Shown here: one piece after another, positions 52,564 through 62,603 of the stretch
Layout: the number at the start of each line of letters is the position of its first letter
Numbering within the stretch: position 1 is the stretch's first letter
DNA from: Leptothoe kymatousa TAU-MAC 1615
GTDB lineage: Bacteria > Cyanobacteriota > Cyanobacteriia > Phormidesmidales > Phormidesmidaceae
Direction of reading: 5' to 3'
Assembly (NCBI RefSeq): GCF_018739865.1
Contig: NZ_JADOER010000012.1
Location: forward strand, 1-64,000
DNA: 64,000 nt
The notes under the pieces: model-generated
Database searches by the model: none
What the model saw: only the letters and a program-made list of their open reading frames with translations
What the model was told of the DNA's origin: nothing
Program-made: the position numbers and the translations under genes

Positions 52564-55527
52564 CTATACGGCAACCTGGAAGTACACATCCACCATGTCG
52601 ATGGTGCTGCCATTGCGCTTAGCAGAACTGTGCTCACCGTGGACGTTGCCATGGGCATCGGTGCTAAACACATCCGTGTAGCCAGTCACCAGGTCAGTGA
52701 TGCCCGCTGTGGTCAGGCTAACTAGCTCACCCTGGTCAGTGAAGCCGTTCTCATTGCTGTCTTGCCATAGACGCAGGTCACCAAACAGGTCGTCCGACTC
52801 ATTTACCAGGCCATCGCCATTGCTGTCGAACGTCTCTAGTTTGGCAAAGCCATCACCCACTAGGCCACCGAACAGCTCGGCGCGGGAAGAGATCAGGCCA
52901 TCGCCATTGTTATCAACGGCCAGGAAGCCATCTTCCCCGGAGAGCCAGCCAGTATTCACAGCCGTACCCGTGTTGAGCATGTCAAACATCACGCCCTGGT
53001 CAATGCTCACGGTTTGGACGCCATCACCATTCAAATCGAACGAGATGGGGGAGTAGTTGGCGTAGTTGTCCTTAATGTGAATCTGTTTCGCACCGGTGTT
53101 GACGTCAATATCGCCAATCTTTTCAATGTTGAGGCTAAAGCTCTCAGTGCCTTCAGTGGCCTTTACCCTAGAGAACATCTTGCCCAGCTGAATCTCTTTC
53201 AACGCCGAAATATCAAAGGACTCGGAGGTGTCGCTACCGGCGGCAATCTTCACCACCAGCTTGTCGCCCTGGGCACCAGCAACCTCGAAGTCATCCGTTA
53301 GGTTCTGGGCACCGACGGGCAGCTGGTTCAGGTCCCCAGAGAACCAGTGAGTTCCATTCCAATAGCGAGATGCATAGTAGCGGTCGTAGTGGTTAGCGGT
53401 ATAAAGCTGACCCTTTTCACCCCATTTCACGTTGTGGGTGTAGGGGTTGGATAGGCTCTTAATGGTTTCTTGGTGATATCCATCGGCCTGCTTCGCACTG
53501 CCGTTGTCAATATTGATGGTGACGTAGGTGTCTTTGGTGACGATGCCATCGAGCTTCACCTGGTAGGAGGCAGAATCTCCTTCGTGGATGCAGTCATGGC
53601 CAATAATTTGTCCAGTGGTAATCACGGGTTTTTCAACGATGCCCGCGTCAATGGTGGAATTGTGTTTACCGGCTTCTAGGGTGACAATGTGGCTCATGCC
53701 GCTAATGGGGTCAGCATCAGAATCACGGGTGTCATCATTGCTGCCCATGGAAGCGACGAGCTTAATATCGTCTAGGCGAGCACCGCGACCATAGGCTAGG
53801 GCTTGACCGGTGGAGAGAAACTCTAGCTGCTTGGATGTACCATCGCCTTCAAAGGAAACCGTGTAGGTCTTCCAGTTATAGCCACGGCTGCCGGAGCCAT
53901 CTTCCTCTAGAGCCAAGAGGGTGGAGCCATCGAGGCGCACTTCCATGGCGTTTACATCGGCGCTAAAGCCAGGGCGAGCCGCATATTGGAATGTCAGGGT
54001 ATATTGCTTGCCCACCTCAGTCTCCACATGGCGGTAAATATTGCGGGCATCGTTAAAGTAGTTGATGGCATCATCGTTTAGCTCGATGTGGTTCCGGCCA
54101 TCGGCAGAGTTGTGAGTGGAATGAATCTCAATGTAACCATCGGTGGATTGCCAGCCTTCCAGACCACTTTTCACAAAGCCTGTTCTCTTGGCGGCGCTTT
54201 CAAAACTAGAGTCAAAGATGACTTCTTCGCCAGTTATTTCAGTCGCGTTAGCGGCGGTGAACTCATAGCCTTCGGGCAAATGAGAGAAGGTGACTTTGTA
54301 CTCTTCGCCAGCATTGAGGTTGTCGAAGAGATAGTTGCCGTTAGCGTCGGTGGTTGTTTCAGCCGTGGTGTCATCTGCCGTGCCGATGATGCCGTCAGCG
54401 CCACCGCCGGTGAGGGTCACTTTAACGCCTTCAACGCCTTTTTCCCCAGCATCTTGCACGCCATCACCATCGGTGTCATACCAAACGCGATCGCCCAGGC
54501 TTGCCTTGGGTTCATCAACCACAATGCCCGCGTCAATGGTGGAGTTATACTCACCGGGGTTGAGGCTAATGGTGCCGGTCATGCCAGTGACGACATCGGC
54601 ATCAGAATCTAGGGCGTCGTTGCCCGCATTGGCACTGGTAAACTCTTGGCCATCAGCCGCTTCAAACTGAACTTTATAGTCGCCGGCAACAACTGTGAAA
54701 CTATATTCACCATTTTCGTCGGTGGTGGTGGTGTCAATGACTTCGTTCGCTTCGATGGTGCCGTCACCATTGATGTCAGCTAATAAGTTAACGGTGACGC
54801 CTGCAACCCCTGTTTCAGCGGCATCTTGGAGGCCGTTGTTGTTGCTGTCTGCAAAAACTTTGTCCCCGAGTTTGGCAAGTTCAATCGCCGCAAACTGGAT
54901 TTGGGCATCAGGGGCACCGTCACCATCGGTGTCAGGCACAATAATGACTCCCATCTTTTGGCCAAAGCTAGGGACAAAGCCTTCGCCATTGGTACGGGCA
55001 GCCGCAACAATCTCATCTACCCGCGCCTGCTGCCAATAGTCACCTTCTGGGCCAACGCCACCAGCCGTGGAGTTTTCGTCATCAATCAGGGTCCAAATCG
55101 CCCTTTGTAGATCGGCCCAAGTATAGTTACCACCGCTAGGGGATGTTTGGTAAGTAAAGTCTTGGTTGATAATCCAGTTGAGTAGGTCTAGGTTTTCGGG
55201 CTTTTCAATCAGCCCGGTGCCTACGAGTGCGTCCGGCAGAGGCTCGTAGCTGGAATAGACTTTAGCGGTGTAGCTGCTGCCCACTTCGTTAGTGTTCGCA
55301 TCGATTTGACCGTTGAAGTTCTCATCAACGCCAAAGCCGATATCTCTGTCTGAGTCGATGCAGAAGCCATCGACTGTACCATTCAACGCACCACCGTCTT
55401 CGATAACAAGGTCAACATAGCTGGTGTCAGTCGGATCGTTAGGATCTGTGTAGTGATTGTGAATACGATTGACTGCTTTTAATGTTAACTGCTGGGGTAA
55501 AGCTGCACTAAGAGACTGGATGTTCAT
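52564..55527 (-). CDS. Large secreted SdrD B-like/EF-hand protein with an inserted domain
   Basis: 987 aa. An N-terminal region (about 1-220) is unrecognised. SdrD_B (Cna-like) domains follow: LGDKVFADSNNNGLQDAAET...STIDAGIV (about 220-330) and LGDRVWYDTDGDGVQDAGEK (from about 335). The second is interrupted after AANATEITGE by about 130 residues that look like a carbohydrate-binding sandwich (VEVGKQYTLTFQYA-type strands), and resumes at DDTRDSDADPISGM...STIDAGIV. The C-terminal 150 residues hold several EF-hand-like loops (DLNGDGVQT, DNNGDGLIS, DSNGDGLVN, DSNENGFTD) that bind calcium. No N-terminal signal peptide; such proteins usually leave by type I secretion. Probably an adhesin or surface-layer component. 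Confidence 0.75.
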   Translation of the reverse strand: MNIQSLSAALPQQLTLKAVNRIHNHYTDPNDPTDTSYVDLVIEDGGALNGTVDGFCIDSDRDIGFGVDENFNGQIDANTNEVGSSYTAKVYSSYEPLPDALVGTGLIEKPENLDLLNWIINQDFTYQTSPSGGNYTWADLQRAIWTLIDDENSTAGGVGPEGDYWQQARVDEIVAAARTNGEGFVPSFGQKMGVIIVPDTDGDGAPDAQIQFAAIELAKLGDKVFADSNNNGLQDAAETGVAGVTVNLLADINGDGTIEANEVIDTTTTDENGEYSFTVVAGDYKVQFEAADGQEFTSANAGNDALDSDADVVTGMTGTISLNPGEYNSTIDAGIVVDEPKASLGDRVWYDTDGDGVQDAGEKGVEGVKVTLTGGGADGIIGTADDTTAETTTDANGNYLFDNLNAGEEYKVTFSHLPEGYEFTAANATEITGEEVIFDSSFESAAKRTGFVKSGLEGWQSTDGYIEIHSTHNSADGRNHIELNDDAINYFNDARNIYRHVETEVGKQYTLTFQYAARPGFSADVNAMEVRLDGSTLLALEEDGSGSRGYNWKTYTVSFEGDGTSKQLEFLSTGQALAYGRGARLDDIKLVASMGSNDDTRDSDADPISGMSHIVTLEAGKHNSTIDAGIVEKPVITTGQIIGHDCIHEGDSASYQVKLDGIVTKDTYVTINIDNGSAKQADGYHQETIKSLSNPYTHNVKWGEKGQLYTANHYDRYYASRYWNGTHWFSGDLNQLPVGAQNLTDDFEVAGAQGDKLVVKIAAGSDTSESFDISALKEIQLGKMFSRVKATEGTESFSLNIEKIGDIDVNTGAKQIHIKDNYANYSPISFDLNGDGVQTVSIDQGVMFDMLNTGTAVNTGWLSGEDGFLAVDNNGDGLISSRAELFGGLVGDGFAKLETFDSNGDGLVNESDDLFGDLRLWQDSNENGFTDQGELVSLTTAGITDLVTGYTDVFSTDAHGNVHGEHSSAKRNGSTIDMVDVYFQVAV

Positions 55528-56181
55528 CTAAAGCGTGTTCCTGGGTGTGTTGAATCTAATAACAAAGTGGTCTGCGGAATAATCCTTGGCATGGTGCAAT
55601 GTCCCCGTGGCCAAAAGATGGTCGGGAAAATTGCAGTTGTTACTGAGTCATAAACAAGAGGTATGCAGCTGATGTTAGGGAGCTGATACGGAAGAGTCTC
55701 TCAATTGGAGTTGGTGACTCTCCTTAGTCTTGTTGTCATTTACATGCAGTTGGATATTGGTGAATACCCCGCTCTCACATTTCTAATGTAGCTGTTGTGC
55801 GTGGCGATGACTATAAATGAACCGCGAAGTATTGGTGATTCCTCTGTTAAGGAAGTTGCGGAATCTGTTTTGTTCTTTGTGTAGAGAGTTTATGAATTAA
55901 ACAATCTTGATGGTGGGCTATAGTCTTTGTATGCCAACCTTTTTGCGTCTCGATTGTTTATGAAGTCAATTCAAAAAAACTGTTTAATTCTGTTTCTATC
56001 AGTGATTTTTTAATCTTCTGATGAAGTTTCTTCGGCAGAGTTCAGTGCTTTTTTTGATGTCTACTTTGGGGCCTGTGGGTGGGATGCCCCAGATTGCCTA
56101 ACATGCTTACGTAAATTTGCTGAAAGGCCATGGCAGTACTGCCATGGCCTTAATGGGGCTCATTGATAATGGGTGGAATTT
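55528..56181. other. Intergenic stretch, nothing recognised
   Basis: 654 bases upstream of the SdrD-like gene. AT-rich with a T-rich tract near 55975-56020. No gene, palindrome or repeat found; the promoter of the large gene should be here. Confidence 0.4.
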
Positions 56182-56427
56182 CTATCCGTTTGCCAGTTGG
56201 GTGGCGACTGTGGCTAACCATAGTTTGAGGGGGTAGGCCGCATAGATGCTGGGTAGGTCATCTTTTTGCTGTGGCTGTAGGCCAATCCAGCAACACGCTT
56301 TATGATGCATGACCCGTTCTAGAACGGTGGCAGCAAGCTGGCTATTGGCCACGGTGATCAAAAAAGTATCCTCGTATTGGGTCACTGTGGCGTTAGGGAT
56401 ATCTTTGATCAATAGATGGTAGTCCAT
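56182..56427 (-). CDS. Small hypothetical protein
   Basis: 81 aa from ATG 56427, behind the BaiN-like gene on the same strand. The sequence begins MDYHLLIKDIPNATVTQYED and is soluble; I recognise no family. A longer start at 56661 would overlap the BaiN-like gene by 46 bases and is less likely. Confidence 0.42.
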   Translation of the reverse strand: MDYHLLIKDIPNATVTQYEDTFLITVANSQLAATVLERVMHHKACCWIGLQPQQKDDLPSIYAAYPLKLWLATVATQLANG

Positions 56428-56615
56428 GGTGTACGATAGCCGAGAAATTAAGAAGAATAAGCTGTGTGTAGGCAAGCCGCTGAATGGTTTCATAGCTACA
56501 CGGCACATAGCTTGCGCAAATGGCTGCTGGTCACCTGTGGTGTGAACTATGTGCGTTAGGCCTAATTCAATTGTGTCTAGGGAATTTGATTTGGGCTCGT
56601 CCTTGTAGGAATTCT

Positions 56616-57857
56616 TCACGGCATCGCAATGGCTTGACCCGCTAACCATCCGGTGGTCCATGCACTTTGAAAGTTAAAGCCGCCGGTGATGCCATCAATG
56701 TCGAGAATCTCACCGGCAAAGAAAATGCCTGGACAGCGGCGGCTTTCCATAGTTTTAAAGTTTACTTCTTTGAGGGTGATGCCGCCGCAGGTAACAAACT
56801 CGTCTTTGAAGACACCTTTGCCTTGTAGCCTATAGTTTCCTTGGCATAGCTCTTGGGTGAGTTTGTTGATGGCTTTGTTGGATAGGGTGGTCCACTGGGT
56901 GTGCGCATCGATTTGGGCTTTGTGTATAAAGTAGGCCCACAGTCGTTTGGGGGCAGATGTGGGGTTGTGGTTGGAGATTGTCCGTTTACCCCCGTCCTGT
57001 CTGCTCTGTTGTAGTAGCGATCGCACCTCATCTTGGTTCATGTGGGGCACCCAATTGATCACTATGGTGCCTTGGTAGCCTTGGTCGTGCAGTGCCCTTG
57101 CCCCCCAGGCCGATAGTTTTAAGATCGCTGGCCCACTTAGACCCCAATGGGTTACAAGGACAGGGCCGGTTTGGGTCAGGGGCTTTTTTTGACCGGTGAG
57201 TTTGAGTTTCACCTCCACTGGGTTCATGGATAGTCCGCTGCGGGCTCTGAGGTCAGGGTCTTTAACGGTGAATGTAAACAGAGAGGGGACGGGGGATGCT
57301 ATGGCGTGGCCTAGGCTGTGGGCAATCCGATGTCCTTGGGGACTGCCGCCGGTGGCGCAAAGAATGCGATCGCAGGCTACTTTGCCGGTTTTAAGACTCA
57401 ACACAAAGCCGGGTTCGGTGGCGGTCACTTGCTTGACGGCGGCTCGGGTCTTGATGGTGACACCGGCTGTGCGGGCTGCTTTGACTAAGCAATCCACAAT
57501 GGTGCCAGAATCATCGGTGACGGGAAACATGCGCCCGTCGGCTTCGGTTTTTAGTTTCACACCTCGTTGCCGATACCAGGCAATGGTGTCTTGGGGTTGA
57601 AACCGGGAAAAGGCACCGCGCAGGGCTTTGCCCCCACGGGGATAGTTTTGGACCAGTGCCGCTGGTTCAAAACAGTGGTGGGTGACATTACACCGACCAC
57701 CACCGGAAATGCGCACCTTGGCTAAACACTCAGGACCGGCTTCGTAGAGGGTAACTTGGGCCTTGGGATTGGCTTGGGCCGCTGCGATCGCGCCAAAAAA
57801 ACCGGCTGCTCCACCACCGATGACGGCTATTCGTAGTTGGGCAGTGCGATCGCTCAA
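56616..57857 (-). CDS. HI0933/BaiN-family NAD(P)/FAD oxidoreductase
   Basis: 413 aa from TTG 57857. FAD-binding IAVIGGGAAGFFGAIAAA (residues 10-27), the family-specific SGGGRCNVTH near 50, SAWTTGWLAGQAIAMP at the end, and CGGITLKEVN. The HI0933/BaiN/RdsA family's activity is mostly unknown, though BaiN reduces bile-acid intermediates. Single gene, intact. Confidence 0.92.
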   Translation of the reverse strand: MSDRTAQLRIAVIGGGAAGFFGAIAAAQANPKAQVTLYEAGPECLAKVRISGGGRCNVTHHCFEPAALVQNYPRGGKALRGAFSRFQPQDTIAWYRQRGVKLKTEADGRMFPVTDDSGTIVDCLVKAARTAGVTIKTRAAVKQVTATEPGFVLSLKTGKVACDRILCATGGSPQGHRIAHSLGHAIASPVPSLFTFTVKDPDLRARSGLSMNPVEVKLKLTGQKKPLTQTGPVLVTHWGLSGPAILKLSAWGARALHDQGYQGTIVINWVPHMNQDEVRSLLQQSRQDGGKRTISNHNPTSAPKRLWAYFIHKAQIDAHTQWTTLSNKAINKLTQELCQGNYRLQGKGVFKDEFVTCGGITLKEVNFKTMESRRCPGIFFAGEILDIDGITGGFNFQSAWTTGWLAGQAIAMP

Positions 57858-58340
57858 ACCTAATGCTTAAGGATATGGGTCTTGCTCACCGTACCATCGA
57901 TGTGCTATCCGCGAAGGCCGCGGCTCAATTGTCAAAGGCATCAGCCGATTTTATTCGTATTCAAAAGAAAATTTATAATTTGTACTTTTATTGGCTTATA
58001 TTAATAACTGTGAAGGCATCTAAGATTTCTGCTAAGTAGAAGTCCGGTGCTAAATAGTGATGATTGCCTGGCTGCTCAGAACTTTATCGGTTTTGGGTGG
58101 CCAATTTCTTTTGTTGGGCCTTGTCATAAATAGTTTTTCGTGTTTCGAAAAGTAACAATTCCCCATGGCTAGCCAAAATACTCCGCCCAGGCATCTTGCC
58201 TTGGGGGTGTCTTTGGTTTGTGTGCAGAGCCTATTTTCTATGAGCGGCTAATCTTGGCCGGGCAGCAGCAGCCAGCAACAATGTGTGAAAGACCGTTTAT
58301 AGTTGGGCTAGATTTTTCCCAGGTTTAACCTGTTCGCTCC
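57858..58340. other. Intergenic stretch, nothing recognised
   Basis: 483 bases between the divergent BaiN-like and DUF1016 genes. AT-rich at 57960-58060; no repeat or gene seen. Both promoters are expected here. Confidence 0.35.
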
Positions 58341-59381
58341 ATGTCCAATCCCCTGTCCCCTGACAACTACCGCCAATTTTTGCAGTCTCTCAAAGAGCGG
58401 ATTCAGTCAGCCCAGGTAAAGGCAGCCCTGGCGGTGAACCAGGAGCTAATTTTGCTCTATTGGCAGATTGGTCGCGACATTTTAGACCGGCAGCAGCGGG
58501 AAGGGTGGGGCACGAAGGTGATCGATCGGCTGGCGAAGGACCTCAAGCGCGATTTTCCCGATATGACTGGCTTTTCAGCCCGCAACCTAAAATATATGCG
58601 GGCCTTTGCCGATGCCAATCCCGATGCTCAACTGGTGCAGCAGGTGTTTTCCCAAATTCCCTGGGGCCATAATGTTCGGCTGTTGGATGCGCTCAAGGAT
58701 CCCCAGGAGCGTCAATGGTATGCCCGCCAAACCATTGAGCACGGTTGGAGTCGTAACGTATTGCTGATGCAGATTGAGCAGGGGCTACACCAGCAAACCA
58801 GTACGGCGATTACCAATTTTGAGCGCACATTAACCCCCGATCAGTCTGATCTGGCTAAGGATTTACTCAAAGATCCCTACAATTTTGACTTCCTCACCCT
58901 GGCTGCCGATGCCCAGGAACGCGATTTAGAAAAATCCTTGCTGTCCCACATTCGAGATTTTTTGCTAGAGCTGGGGGTGGGCTTTGCCTTTGTGGGCAGT
59001 CAGTACCCGATCCAAGTAGGCAGCAAAGACTATGCCATTGATTTATTGTTCTATCACCTGAAGCTGAGGTGCTTTGTGGTGATTGACCTGAAGCTCGGGG
59101 AGTTTGAACCCGAGTTTTCCGGCAAAATGAATTTCTTTGTGTCGGCGGTGGATGACTTGCTGCGCCACAGGGACGATCAACCCACCATCGGCATGATTCT
59201 GTGCAAATCAAACGATGCGACGGTGGCCGAATATTCCCTGCGGGATGTGAACAAGCCCATTGGGGTGGCTACCCATCGGTTGGGGCGGGAGCTACCGGCA
59301 GATCTACAGGGCACATTGCCCACCGTGGAAGAACTAGAGCTGCAGCTAGAGAATGCCCAACTCCCAGAAACACCGGGGTAG
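58341..59381 (+). CDS. DUF1016/YhcG PD-(D/E)XK nuclease-domain protein
   Basis: 346 aa. An N-terminal helical DUF1016_N domain (LILLYWQIGRDILDRQQREG) and FSARNLKYMRAFA are followed by a C-terminal nuclease domain: VGSQYPIQVGSKDYAIDLLF (Asp near 233), FVVIDLKLGEFEPEFSGKMN (DxK). The PD-(D/E)XK residues are present, so it is likely an active nuclease. Family members occur near restriction systems and mobile elements; here it is alone. Confidence 0.92.
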   Translation: MSNPLSPDNYRQFLQSLKERIQSAQVKAALAVNQELILLYWQIGRDILDRQQREGWGTKVIDRLAKDLKRDFPDMTGFSARNLKYMRAFADANPDAQLVQQVFSQIPWGHNVRLLDALKDPQERQWYARQTIEHGWSRNVLLMQIEQGLHQQTSTAITNFERTLTPDQSDLAKDLLKDPYNFDFLTLAADAQERDLEKSLLSHIRDFLLELGVGFAFVGSQYPIQVGSKDYAIDLLFYHLKLRCFVVIDLKLGEFEPEFSGKMNFFVSAVDDLLRHRDDQPTIGMILCKSNDATVAEYSLRDVNKPIGVATHRLGRELPADLQGTLPTVEELELQLENAQLPETPG

Positions 59382-59386
59382 ATAGG

Positions 59387-59608
59387 TTATTGGTCACCCT
59401 GGGAGGCTTTATAGTCCTGGGGTACTAGATATAGGAATAGGTACCACCACACCAAAATGACTAACGCTGCCGGTGTCGTAATCCACCAGCGATGGAGCCA
59501 TACCCAGCTTACGGTGGGTATGGCTAGGCCCGTTAAAATGATGGACCAGGGCTGACACCACCAAGGTTTGAGCTGCCAAAGCGATTGTGGTTGGTCGGAT
59601 GATTCCAT
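59387..59608 (-). CDS. Small conserved membrane protein
   Basis: 73 aa, two spans, Trp-rich (LWQLKPWWCQPWSIILTG; ALVILVWWYLFLYLVP). Convergent with and five bases from the DUF1016 stop. Such short Trp-rich proteins are widespread in cyanobacteria; function unknown. Confidence 0.68.
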   Translation of the reverse strand: MESSDQPQSLWQLKPWWCQPWSIILTGLAIPTVSWVWLHRWWITTPAALVILVWWYLFLYLVPQDYKASQGDQ

Positions 59609-60066
59609 GGTGTGCTGTTTGTGTGTTGAGTTAAACCTAGCGAAAAAAAAAGCGGTTGAAACAGTAAAAACTGCCTCGCCCGCTCCTTGTTAACCCACCC
59701 CAGGAGTTGCCCGCAAAAAACAGACAACCCCGGTTCTGAAATTGCTAGCATCAACAGACGCCAGCAAAACCTAAGGAGTTCATTGGCAAATAAAGCTATG
59801 TGTCGTACAGCCCTATATTTTGCCCTCACGTCCCATCACATGCTTTCGATAACCAAATGTTTCGAAGCTGTTAGAAACGTGTTGAACTATCAACCTGAGT
59901 TAAGAATCTCATGGGAGTATAACAAATAGGTTTAATTACTTATTTTCTTTAGAATTGCTCCTGTTTGGTTGTCGTTGATACGTTTTGCTGAAATTTATCT
60001 AACGCAGTGGCGGCTGTCGGGAGATCAATTTTGGGGTGCGGTATTGGAGTGTAAGGATTGATAGCT
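59609..60066. other. Intergenic stretch, nothing recognised
   Basis: 458 bases; the string ACCTAGCGAAAAAAA near 59635 also occurs at 48894. No gene or structure that I trust. Confidence 0.35.
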
Positions 60067-60858
60067 ATGGATCTGAGCCAGTCTTATCAAGTCAGTAACT
60101 TAGATTTTTATCGGCAGCACCATGGCCGCCAACTTTATTACCGTTGGGAAGGCGCCGTGTGGTGGCGGCAGTCACCGGATGCTCCGTTGGAGAAAATATT
60201 TGCGATCGCAGGCATGAACGCCACTAAAGTGTTCCTACGCTCCGGCGAAAACGGCGACTATGGCCATCGCATCAACCGAGAACTGGGCCTGTACTGCGAC
60301 CCAGAAAGCGGCGACGTCTTAACCCAGTGGCAACCGTTTCTTAACCAACCCCCTGTACCCGTTGTGCCCATCGCCAACCGAGTCGTGCAGGGGGACGTCT
60401 CACCCAAAAACACCACCATTCCAGCCGGTGAGCCCTACTTAGAAAAAGTACTGGAAATTCCTTTAACCTATCCCCATCCATTAGCCGGTGAGCCCCAATA
60501 CCGCGATCATTGTCCCGGTGAGTGTTTCACAGGCACCGAATATTTCACCACCTATGCCGTGCGCCCTGGGGTAAAAGCGCCCACCCCCCTATGGGCCCGC
60601 GATTGCCCTTGGCTCCCCTGGATGAAGTTGGGCTACGAACATCCTGCTCGTCTGCGATTTGAAACCACCATTCGACGAGTGGATAGTTTTGAAGAGCTAA
60701 ATCCAAAACTAATCGAGGTGATCCGTCAGCGTGTTCCGATTTATGAACACACCCCAGATGCCACCGACGAACCTAATGTCACCAGCACCACCTATTTCAA
60801 GCAGTACTTTGAAGCCTATCAGGCTGGACAGTCGTTTCCGATTCAAGAAATGCAGTAG
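60067..60858 (+). CDS. DUF1838-type protein
   Basis: 263 aa from ATG 60067. YRWEGAVWWRQSPDAP near residue 25, TYPHPLAGEPQYRDHCPGE near 140, and FTGTEYFTTYAVRP near 160. These match my memory of DUF1838, a cytosolic family of unknown role. Single gene, convergent with the kinase. Confidence 0.72.
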   Translation: MDLSQSYQVSNLDFYRQHHGRQLYYRWEGAVWWRQSPDAPLEKIFAIAGMNATKVFLRSGENGDYGHRINRELGLYCDPESGDVLTQWQPFLNQPPVPVVPIANRVVQGDVSPKNTTIPAGEPYLEKVLEIPLTYPHPLAGEPQYRDHCPGECFTGTEYFTTYAVRPGVKAPTPLWARDCPWLPWMKLGYEHPARLRFETTIRRVDSFEELNPKLIEVIRQRVPIYEHTPDATDEPNVTSTTYFKQYFEAYQAGQSFPIQEMQ

Positions 60859-60867
60859 CCCAGCCCT

Positions 60868-60887
60868 GGCCTAATGGTAACTAGGCC
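60868..60887. terminator. Small hairpin between convergent genes
   Basis: GGCCTA (60868-60873) pairs with TAGGCC (60882-60887). It lies between the DUF1838-type gene and the kinase and may serve both, though Ts are few. Confidence 0.4.
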
Positions 60888-60905
60888 GGTTTCCCAGGTC
60901 AGGCC

Positions 60906-62603
60906 TCACACCAGTTGTAGGGGTGCCTTGGCGGCCATCGCTTGAACAGGTAGAGAAACGTAAAATGTTGCGCCTTGGCCAACGACCGATTTTGCCCAAA
61001 TCTGTCCACCATGGCGGTGGATGATCCGTTGCACGGAGGCTAGACCCACACCATTGCCGGTGAAATCTTTGGTTTGGTGCAATCGATTAAACGGTTGAAA
61101 TAACTTGTCGGCAGATGCCATATCAAAGCCAGCCCCATTATCACGCACAAAAAATGTGATTGTGTCTTGTTGTCGGGTAGCGACACCTACGCTAATGACA
61201 CTCTCAAAACATTTGGATGAGAACTTCCAGGCATTGGACAGTAAATTTTCGAGAACAGTCCCTAACAATAGAGGATCTCCCTGGGCCACCATATTGTCGT
61301 CCACCTGCCACTTTATCTGTCTCTCAGGATTGATCGCCTCTAAGCTAGACAAGGTATTACGAGCCAACTCACTTAAGTTTACCGATTGCGATTGAATATC
61401 TTGTTGAGAAAATTGGTATAACCCCAGTACCTGGTCAATCAATGCGTTCATGCGCGCTGCACATTGATCGATTTTTGCAAGGCTCCCATAGGCAAATTTA
61501 TCCAATTGGTCTCCATATTGATCCATTAGCAGGCTGCTAAATCCTCTGATAATGGTCAGGGGAGAACGTAGATCGTGGGATAAGTTAGACGAAAAACTCA
61601 TCAATTCTTGGTTCACCGTTTGCAGTTGGTTGGTTCTATTGCGGATACGATTTTCCAAGTCGACATGGACTTGAACATTTTCCATCGCAACAGCTGTAGT
61701 GTCTGCTAGGGCTTGCAACAGTTTAATTTCTTCTGGTTGGGCGTGATGATTAGAGGCCCAATATGTGCCAATGGCACCAATGGGGTTTTCGGTGCGAATA
61801 GGCACCATGACTAGACTCTTAATAAAGGTGGGGCGATAGGCCTCATAGGGAATGCGTACATCTTCAAACACGTCTTCAATCACAACATGTTGTTTGTTCT
61901 CCATACACCAACCGCCAATGCAAATGTCCTTTGAAAAGCGTTGTCCTTTCCAAAGGGGTTGAATGGCATCTTCGTCAGCGTAATAGCAGAGATCACCTTC
62001 CCGTAAAACGAAGGTGGCTCCATCCGCGCCGGTGAGGGCGCGTGCCGCCCTGCGAACGATGGCGGTGATGTCATTTAAGGTATGGGCTAAGGAAAGTTCT
62101 TGAATAATTTGGACTAGATATTCCAGGGGGGCATTACGTGCATTTTCAGTGAGTGGTGTAGGTTGTGTCGGCTCCGTCGGGGCGTGATGGTGACCGGGTG
62201 GAATGATGGCTGGTTGGCCATGGGCCGCAGCTGGTTGTTTGGCACCTAGTTTTTGGAGCAGCGCGACTAGACGCCAAAGCTGATCCTTACGAATATAATC
62301 TTCCACACCCTGGGAAATGAGGTTCAGCGCTTGGTCGTCGTCAATATGGTTGGAAACAAAAACGAAGGGGGTGTGGGGTACTTCCTGGCGGGCAATGGCC
62401 CAGGCACTTGTTCCTGAAAGGTCGGGCACACCACTATCTGACAAAATGATGTCGACATTATTTTGGGTTAACCAATATTGATATTCGGCTTTGGTGGTCG
62501 CTACTTGAATATCTGACGTAATCCCATGTCGACTAAGTTTAAATTGAAGCAGTTGACTGTCTGTAGCATTATCTTCCAAGTGAAGAATATGTAGTGCTTC
62601 CAT
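60906..62603 (-). CDS. Hybrid response regulator-GAF histidine kinase
   Basis: 565 aa. A receiver domain (1-125) with HLEDNATD, phospho-acceptor Asp 56 in IILSDSGVP and Lys in YIRKDQ. A linker with His/Pro leads to a GAF domain (about 165-310) containing CYYADEDAIQPLWKG. The kinase has the H-box LSHDLRSPLTIIRGF (His about 341), N-box ENLLSNAWKF, G1 DNGAGFDM and G2 GNGVGLASVQ. It starts with a receiver and ends with a HATPase, and has no membrane span. A cytosolic signalling protein, possibly light- or redox-linked through GAF; the chromophore Cys is not clear. Confidence 0.93.
   Translation of the reverse strand: MEALHILHLEDNATDSQLLQFKLSRHGITSDIQVATTKAEYQYWLTQNNVDIILSDSGVPDLSGTSAWAIARQEVPHTPFVFVSNHIDDDQALNLISQGVEDYIRKDQLWRLVALLQKLGAKQPAAAHGQPAIIPPGHHHAPTEPTQPTPLTENARNAPLEYLVQIIQELSLAHTLNDITAIVRRAARALTGADGATFVLREGDLCYYADEDAIQPLWKGQRFSKDICIGGWCMENKQHVVIEDVFEDVRIPYEAYRPTFIKSLVMVPIRTENPIGAIGTYWASNHHAQPEEIKLLQALADTTAVAMENVQVHVDLENRIRNRTNQLQTVNQELMSFSSNLSHDLRSPLTIIRGFSSLLMDQYGDQLDKFAYGSLAKIDQCAARMNALIDQVLGLYQFSQQDIQSQSVNLSELARNTLSSLEAINPERQIKWQVDDNMVAQGDPLLLGTVLENLLSNAWKFSSKCFESVISVGVATRQQDTITFFVRDNGAGFDMASADKLFQPFNRLHQTKDFTGNGVGLASVQRIIHRHGGQIWAKSVVGQGATFYVSLPVQAMAAKAPLQLV

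Noticed and set aside
53014..54670. Several frames opposite the SdrD-like gene
   Set aside because: They are antisense shadows of Asp/Gly-rich repeats and lack ribosome-binding sites.
48894..59649. Shared string ACCTAGCGAAAAAAA at 48894 and 59635
   Set aside because: A poly-A flank makes a chance match likely; no wider similarity was seen.
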